Below are positions 57,257-64,000 of a stretch of 64,000 nt of DNA, piece after piece. This DNA comes from Spirogloea muscicola (Eukaryota > Streptophyta > Zygnematophyceae > Spirogloeales > Spirogloeaceae): positions 558,615 to 622,614 of the forward strand of contig WELB01000070.1 in assembly GCA_009602725.1 (NCBI GenBank). The letters are read 5' to 3'. The notes under the pieces were generated by a model that worked only from the letters and a program-made list of their open reading frames with translations, was not told the DNA's origin and ran no database searches. How positions within the stretch are numbered: position 1 is the first letter of the stretch; each line of letters begins with the position of its first letter. The translations under genes were made by a program, and so were the position numbers.

Positions 57257-60200
57257 GCTTGGGTGCTGTAGGAGTTGGCGCTGTGCTATATCTGCAGCCA
57301 CCTCGACTCGCAGCATTGAGACATGCCGCGAATTCACAACTTGCACAACACGAACCACTACTTGTCATTCTCATTTCGTTGTTTATTGCAGCTCTCGTTG
57401 CTCAAATTGTTCAACTATTCAACGTCATTACAGTGTTCATTCAGGATCAGGGTATGATCATCCTTAAACACAAATCTCCACTGCAAGTAGGGTTACCATC
57501 GCTACACCACTCATAGCCCGTTCTGAAGCTTGCCATCGAGGTGAGTAAGCAGCCAACAGGATCTTGATTGCCATAGTGATTTGGTCACTGCCTTCCTGTA
57601 CATCCCCAGGTGTGACTACTGCCTGCTACACGTTTCTCTTCTACTTGGCACGGTGTGTTGGCACAGACAAGGGCGTTGACATCTGACCAGCTTGCTTGAT
57701 ATCAAAGTAGAAGCACTATCTAGTTACTCCAACTTTGATGAGTGTATGACGCTTGTGGCAGTTGATACTGCTCTCAATGTAAAGGCAGGTCGGCATGTCC
57801 TTACGTATTACAGGTGGTGTTTTGGCAGGAAATTACCAGGCGTGAATGCCTTCATAAACAAGCAGCAAAGTCAGGTGACTTGCAAATTTACCCAACTCCT
57901 TCCTTGCTATGCAGCCAGCCCCACATACTTCGACCCAATGCAACTTGATCAGTCTTACACTTGCGATGCTCTTTGTAAGAACATCATCTGCTTTCTGAAC
58001 CTGATCATGTTTGTCCTACAGATGATTGAAAAGCTGCAGGTCAAGTCAATGAGCAACAAGAAGGATTGTATGACACGATTGCCAAAGGAAGGTCTTGGGC
58101 TAGCTGTCTTGAATAAGCTTGAGGAAGCGGAACGAATGGATAAGCCCTGGAAAGGCAAATGCTCTGGAACAGTGTAAGCTGCCATAATTTTATTTTGATC
58201 AGTGTTGTCGTTTACCCTGCAGCCTGCTGCATGTACTCAGAGCTGCACTTGTCTGGGTATGCCAGATATCAAATAGGCCAAGTAGCAGGCATCAGTGACT
58301 ATATCAGCTGCAGGACGGTCTCCTTGGAGAACTAGCATCTAGCTGCTACAATAGAGATATGGGACCAAAGATGATCACTTCATAATCTTGTATTCCTGTG
58401 CGATTGAGGCATGTGTGATGGTTTACTTGCTCATGCTCTCTGTGTCACCGGCATACTGTAGGTACATGGGAGGAGAGACCTATGAACGGCACCTCTCAAT
58501 CATACTAGCTGCCTACAGCAGGTTTGTGATGCTCCTGAAGCAGGGTTATATACATAAAAGTGGCCTGGTTTTCCAATAGTAAGTCTTTGACTGCATACCG
58601 GAGCAGTTGAAGTAAAGCAAGACTAGCTCATTGTGGTACTGCAGCAAGACCTAGCAAGATGATCAGAAGAAGAGCCCGTTTGTGAATGCCCCGGCCATAG
58701 GTGCTGGTCACTATCTTAGAAGTCCTTTCTGTAGGCTAAGAGGCACTGCTTGCACTAAATTCATGAGCACCAGTTCACTTGACTATTGATTGGTTGCAGA
58801 TTTGCACACACCAATCCGCTGCATCCAGATGTGTTTCCCAGCATTTCTCAGTTCGAAGCTGAAGTTGTAGCTATGACCGCAGCCCTTCTAGGTGGGGATC
58901 TGGCACAGTCCGGGGGGCAAGTGTGTGGTAATATGACCTCTGGTGGTACAGAGAGTATACTGATGGCTGTGAAGGCCAGTCGAGATTTTATGCGGGCAAC
59001 GCGGAATGTCACAAATCCAGAAATGTTAGTGAGGATATCCTGACCTTAGCCAATTGAGAGCTTGCTAGCTGCATCCTGTCATGCAGAAAGAAGTTTGTGC
59101 CTATGAACATTTGTCTTGTTGGTAGGGGTCTTGTCACTCACTTGTGCTACGTTGAGCTGACTCTACTCGTATATCACTCACATATTGTCACCTGCAGGAT
59201 AGTTGCAGTATCTGCCCACTCAGCTTATGACAAAGCAGCACAATATTTTGGTATTCGGCTACGAAGGACAAAAGTGGGGAAAGACTACAGGGCTGATGTC
59301 AGTGCTATGAGGAGGCTTGTCAACAGGAACACAATTTTGGTACAGACTTTAAGAGCCAGTGAGAGTTGAGCTGATCAAGGATGGCATTGTACACTGCTAC
59401 TGGCCCATCATTGCTTTTCTTGTATACAAGGTCTACTAGCTCTATGATTCAATCATTTGCACCCTGGCTTCTTACATGATGCTCATTATGATTGTTGTCT
59501 GCAGCTTGTTGGTTCAGCTCCTGGTTTTCCTCATGGCGTTATTGACCCCATTGAGGCAAGCTCCGTCTGCCTATACCCACAAGTCAACAATCATTACTGC
59601 ACAGGAGAGTGAAGCACAAGTAGCAGACACTTTGAGAGTTGCGTGGTTGCTGTCCTCAATGACAGGAGTAGAGTACGTGGATTGTGGATTGACCTAGAGA
59701 TAGTCTTAAAGTCAAAGATCAAAGTCGACCTTTGATATGACTTCACCCAGGGGTTTGTGCGAATTGAATGATTTGGCTTTCCGTAGTCTTTATGACCCCT
59801 CACCACGCTCCATCCACTGTACTTGTTGTCCAGGAGCTGAGCAATCTTGCACTTAGCCGCGGAATATGTCTCCATGTTGATTGCTGTCTTGGAGGTTATG
59901 TGCTACCATTTGCGAAGAGATTAGGGTGAGCACAATGGTGTGATAATGAACCATCAGGCATAAGTAGTGAGATAATGGCTGGATCCATCTGATGGCTGCT
60001 GTGTCTCTTGTCATTGAAGCTTAGGGAAGTGCAGTTCCACAATGTACAGGTACCCAATATGCTCCTTTGACTTTTCATTGCCAGGCGTTACCTCCATCTC
60101 AGTGGATGTCCACAAGTATGGCCTTGGCCCAAAGGGTACTTCAACTGTGCTCTACCGAAATCATGAGCTCCGACGGGTTGGTTGCCTGCTTCTCGAATGA

Positions 60201-61859
60201 GACTTCACGGCTTGAGCATACCACTTTGATATGCACTGCAGGTTGTGCAATGCATTGATAGGTGTCAATATTGGTCTTTCTGAGTCATGTTCCCTGGATG
60301 GTGCAGACACTGAGTATCTCGCACTCAGCCCCTTTGACAATCCCTTTATGTCTGCTCTTTGACGACCGCTGACAACCACTGACTGGTCTTTGATTTGCTT
60401 TGCTCTGTTGACATGCTTTATACTGTGGCCCGACCAACATCAGCACCAATTTGTAGCTGGTGAGTACACAAAGACCTTGTTCATACACCACAACCTTGTG
60501 TCCTGTGCAAGTTGCTAGTCTTCATGGCACTCATAAGATTCTTTTGAGCATGTGCAGTCACAGAGTGGTCAGGGGGCCTGTATGTATCACCATCTGCAGC
60601 TGGAAGCGGCCCTGGAGGCCTCATTGCCGGAGCTTGGGCTGCAATGCTTGCCATTTGGTGAAAATGGTCATCCTCCGCTTCCTTGTACTTTTGTAGCCAT
60701 TGAGCCTAGTCTCCGCTTCCTTCACTTTTGTAGCTACTGAGCTAGTCTCTTTACAGTTCGCCAGATAAGGATGACCTGGTCAGCTATGAAATTTGTTACT
60801 TATACTTCAATAATATGCTCAAGAGCAGCTACTTGCTATAATGACATAATCGGCAGTATTTGGATACTTACTCTGCAGGTTACATGAAAGCCACGAAACA
60901 ATTCATGGAGGCCTCACGAAGAATTGCAGAAGGGTACTCTAATACCTCTCACCAAGCTCTCAGAAGCCTTCATCTGTACTTCAGAAGAGGCTGGAGGCAT
61001 CATGCTAATGTCTACAGGAGTTGAGAGAAACATCCTAATTTGAGCAGCTTGTAGCGATTTCTAGCAGCAAAGCCTCCATCAGCCTTGCTACTGGCCATTT
61101 CAAATGACCAGCAGCAAGGTGACCTCCATAAACCTGGCAGGATTGAAGCGATTGAAGGCCTTCAGGTGCTGGGCCGACCAGACATGACTGTGGTTGCTTT
61201 TGCATCTATGGATGCTGACATTTTCATGATCAACGATATGATGTCCGCAAAGGGTTGGAATCTCAATGCATTGCAACGGCCCAGCAGGTACTTCCTTGTT
61301 GCCCCCTGCTTGTCATCTCAAGTATGACATCCACTCAAAGGAGAGCAGAAGTTGGCAATTGCTGGGGCTTGAAACAAGGAACAAACAACCTCATTACTGT
61401 TGAGTGCTTCTTTCAGAGGAGGATAAGCACTCACATAGACCTCTTCGTACTTCTCTGTGGGTACAGCCTGCACATATGTGTCACCCTACAGCATGTGGAT
61501 ATTGTTGACGAATTTCTGGAGGACTTGACCTCATCCGTCAAGAGTGTAAGTAAAGTACCACATTTGTCCCTGTCAGTGCAAGAGATGATTATCTACCACT
61601 AGACTATCCAGCTTTTGGCAGAGTCTCATATTGAACATTGTCAGACCTTCTAGTGTTCCTAGTTGTGTTGCTGCTTTTGAGTTTCTGCCATATGGTCTAG
61701 CTTCAGTACACAACTAACCATTGCTCTTCTTGTCTATAGGTGAAAGCAAGCCCCGAAGCTATTAAGCACGGCATGGCTCCTATTTACGGTGCAGCTGCAA
61801 GGATGCCACATAGGGGTGCTGTGCGTGACCTTCTGATTGCTTACTTGGATTCAAGCTAG
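57257..61859 (+). CDS. DPL1: Sphingosine-1-phosphate lyase (5' end uncertain)
   Basis: This ER-membrane PLP enzyme cleaves phosphorylated long-chain bases, the last step of sphingolipid breakdown. Phase-consistent exons: 57257-57451, 57517-57540, 57610-57652, 57829-57874, 58022-58173, 58462-58521, 58800-59024, 59198-59339, 59505-59555, 59834-59925, 60050-60176, 60444-60459, 60558-60666, 60879-60933, 61141-61287, 61467-61545, 61740-61859. Features are a membrane helix ([20 protein letters not shown]), [66 protein letters not shown], the PLP lysine in [41 protein letters not shown] and [14 protein letters not shown]. Oddities: one GC donor (GAG|GCAAGC, 59,556), a 16-nt exon, and an extra base near 60,655 (AMLAI, then GENG in the next frame) that looks like an assembly indel. 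A first exon with the start codon is missing. Confidence 0.95.
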
Positions 61860-62385
61860 TATAAGTGGCGTAGAATTTCCTTCAGTCATTGCAATCCCTT
61901 ATCTCGGGTATGCAATCTTGAAGGTGACCTAGCTTCTTCTGGCAAGTAGGACATATTTGTGCCTGCCTGATGCTCAGATTTTCCACGAGCCTGGGTGTCA
62001 GACAGATACAAAGGCATCACAGTGCAGACGGGCGATTGCCCTTGCATTGGTGTGACATGTGATCAGTATACTGCCTTCAATGATTAGATAGCTCCAAGTT
62101 GGGTGCCTAGCAATGATGACTCCTTTGCATGCCATGCAGCAGTAATCTCTTCAGAACGGGCTTTATGCTGACGTCAAGTGTGTCCTCAACAGTGCGGCAC
62201 AATTTCCAGGAGTCGTCCAGGGGATACATGCCATGCAGTGGGGCTGCCGAAAGCCGCTGCACTTGCATTGTTGACCTTGCCATTGGAGCGTTCTATCTTG
62301 TGGCTACTGATCCTGCATGCATCTCCCCATGGCAGGCACCTCACTCATCCTCAAGCACTCCTTTCAAAACTGGGCTCCTATGCGA
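61860..62385. other. Intergenic between convergent genes
   Basis: This is the 3' flank of the lyase and of the RRM gene. Open frames here are unsupported. Confidence 0.5.
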
Positions 62386-64000
62386 TCATGTGTCGCCCTT
62401 GGGATTGGTGTCGCTCTTCTTGCTCTGCATGTCAAGCAACGGTCGAAGGTCCTCGTGGTAGATGCGTAGGTCAGTCATGGAAGCATCCATAAGGCGGAGC
62501 AGGGTGGCCACCTGGCGACCGACCCAGAGCCGGCCCTCAGGACTTTGCTGCACCCACTTCTGTGTTTTCAGTGTCACCTTAGGCACAGGCTCAGCGCGCC
62601 ACTTTTTCCCATCCACCACCACTCTATTTACCCTGTCACAAGACGGCAGTGCCGTAGTCAGGCCTCCTCATAATTAAACTGCCAGTCCATCCTCCTCTCT
62701 AGGAACTACAGTAAGTACCCCGCATCGTATTTCTGCCAAGCGTGACCAACATGTGCGGAGGCAACAAAGAAAACATGCTGGCAACGGCTAAAGCATCCTT
62801 GCACGTCCTTGGAGAACTTGAACATGCAAATCTGACAAACCAGGCATTTGCCTGAGGATGTCAGACTTAGAATGCCAACTCGAAGTGTTAAACAAAAAGG
62901 TGAGTGGTTGCAATGAGAGTGACAGCGCAGGGGTGCGCCCCCACCCAAGCAGGCAGGTAGTGAAGCTCGCTGAATCTGCAAATGTGACGTCTGCTATGGT
63001 GGCAGCCCGCCACACCAAACGTTCCACGGGCCCAAAAGACTCGCAAATAGTAAGTGCTCGCGAAGTGCTTGTGCGATCAGAGATGCGACGGACGCGGATG
63101 GTGCACAGCGCCGAGCTGCCGTCCACTGCCAGCTCCAGCTCAAGGCCACCGACCACCACTTTCCCAGCGCGCATGGCACGATGAAAGGAGGCCGAGTCCT
63201 GCAGGATAACCAAGTGCAGCCGTATTTAGCTTGGGCTTCAAGAGCTCAGCTTTAAGAGCTCAGCTGTAAAAGCTCAGGTCTCAATCAAGGTTGGCAGGTC
63301 AACATGGTCAACTGCACAAAAGCAAGTCCAGCTCGCTTGCACTTGCCAGGTGCCACAAGCAAGTAAAGAGAGGCGGGTGTAACCCACCTTGAACTCCACA
63401 ACCACGCGGTTCTTGGCCTGGTTAAACCATGTACGCACGATCGCGACCTGGCCAAAGGATGAGAGCGCCTCCACAACCTTGCCTTCGTCGATGTGGCGCG
63501 GCACATTCAGGACAGAGATGGCATGCGCCGGCAGCCTGGCTTCATTCACGTTCTCTGAATTGGACGCTGGCAGCATCAATCTCCGCCGACCCCCGCGGCC
63601 GGCTGCGCGCCACACTCCGCCGAGCTCGCTGGCGTCGACAGGCGGATGCCCATGGCCTCGCCCTGGCAAGCGATCTGCGACATCCAGCGGCAGGTCAAGC
63701 GCTGCAAACTCGTCATCCTCGGCCGCGGAGCTCAGCATGCTCCCGCTTTGCGAGCACCTCAGAGATCGCTCCCCTTTGTCAGCACCCCTACCGCCAAGGT
63801 CGCCTCTGGCGCCCGCGCCAGACAGTGGCACAGCAGTGGCCAGCTGAGCAGCCCTGACGCCATCGTTCACGCGTTCGTGCATGCAAAGGCCATGGGCGCC
63901 CAGCGGCGGCTGGGAGCTACCCTCCTCGCGCCCGGCCGCTGGCGCTGCCGCCACGCCCTCCTCCCTGCCCCCATTGCCATCGGCGCCACCATCACTGCAA
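62386..64000 (-). CDS. Tandem-RRM RNA-binding protein (5' partial)
   Basis: Three exons join in phase: from beyond the window edge to 63,388, then 63198-62945, then 62632-62386. The N-terminal part is low complexity (Gly/Ala/Arg). RRM1 has RNP2-like AISVLNVPR and RNP1-like NRVVVEFKD, with SSFGQVAIVRTW between them. RRM2 has CTIRVRRIS, CESFGPVERLVWR and IADVTFADSASF. A C-terminal tail follows (VTLKTQKWVQQSP, SMTDLRIYHEDLRPLLDMQS). The frame is open to the right edge with no usable ATG inside, so the start lies outside. RNA binding follows from the domains; the specific function is not recognised. Confidence 0.75.

Noticed and set aside
62129-62492. Plus-strand open frames of 104-110 codons between the lyase and the RRM gene
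   Set aside because: They overlap the supported minus-strand exon at 62,632-62,386 and show no domain.
1-64000. CRISPR array, bacterial operon or prophage
   Set aside because: The genes have spliceosomal introns and eukaryotic families. The short repeats are dispersed hairpins in both orientations, not regularly spaced direct repeats.

Overview
This window is nuclear DNA from a green-lineage eukaryote, most likely a streptophyte (a charophyte-type alga or an early land plant). The evidence is multi-exon genes with GT-AG introns, proteins that align best from memory with land-plant versions (RPN9 of 386 aa, AP-4 beta, a two-UBA NBR1, plant-type sphingosine-1-phosphate lyase), and TTTAGGG-type telo-box repeats in two promoters. 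I cannot name the species. The sequence is a draft: there is a 434-base N gap, two single Ns, and two host exons that each carry what looks like a one-base indel.

Layout. Bases 1-4,300 are overlapping fragments of a LINE-like retroelement, including a head-to-head pair. ALKBH6 lies on the minus strand (about 6.0-7.9 kb). A repeat cluster follows (8.2-9.3 kb). A long plastid-type MutS2 gene on the minus strand (9.8-14.9 kb) has a roughly 275-bp foldback in its last intron. A homeodomain gene (16.1-17.3 kb, minus) and more retroelement 3' ends (17.7-20.0 kb) come next. RPN9 (minus) and AP4B1 (plus) are divergent from a 422-bp promoter with a telo-box. Repeats (29.5-31.1 kb) precede NBR1 (plus, 31.6-35.4 kb). 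An unrecognised minus-strand gene (36.3-38.0 kb) is followed by a second large repeat field (38.3-42.4 kb). A SAM-dependent methyltransferase (minus, 43.9-46 kb) runs into the N gap. Then come a GEN1-type junction nuclease (plus, 46.8-51.0 kb), RPB4 (minus, 51.3-52.9 kb) divergent from an unrecognised membrane protein (53.1-53.7 kb), a third repeat field (54-56.5 kb), sphingosine-1-phosphate lyase (plus, 57.3-61.9 kb) and a tandem-RRM protein (minus) that runs off the right edge.

The genes are housekeeping and not an operon-like system. They cover DNA and RNA maintenance (MutS2, GEN1-like, ALKBH6), protein turnover (RPN9, NBR1), vesicle traffic (AP-4 beta), transcription (RPB4, homeodomain protein) and sphingolipid breakdown. 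For ALKBH6, MutS2, the homeodomain gene, RPN9, AP4B1 and NBR1 I assembled complete exon chains whose reading phases close exactly.

The accessory part is a family of 5'-truncated retroelement copies. Their 3' regions repeatedly carry a short hairpin, GGGCTGG-loop-CCAGCCC, whose stem is kept while the loop varies. With the MutS2-intron foldback and an apparent excess of GC-AG introns, this is the most unusual material in the window.
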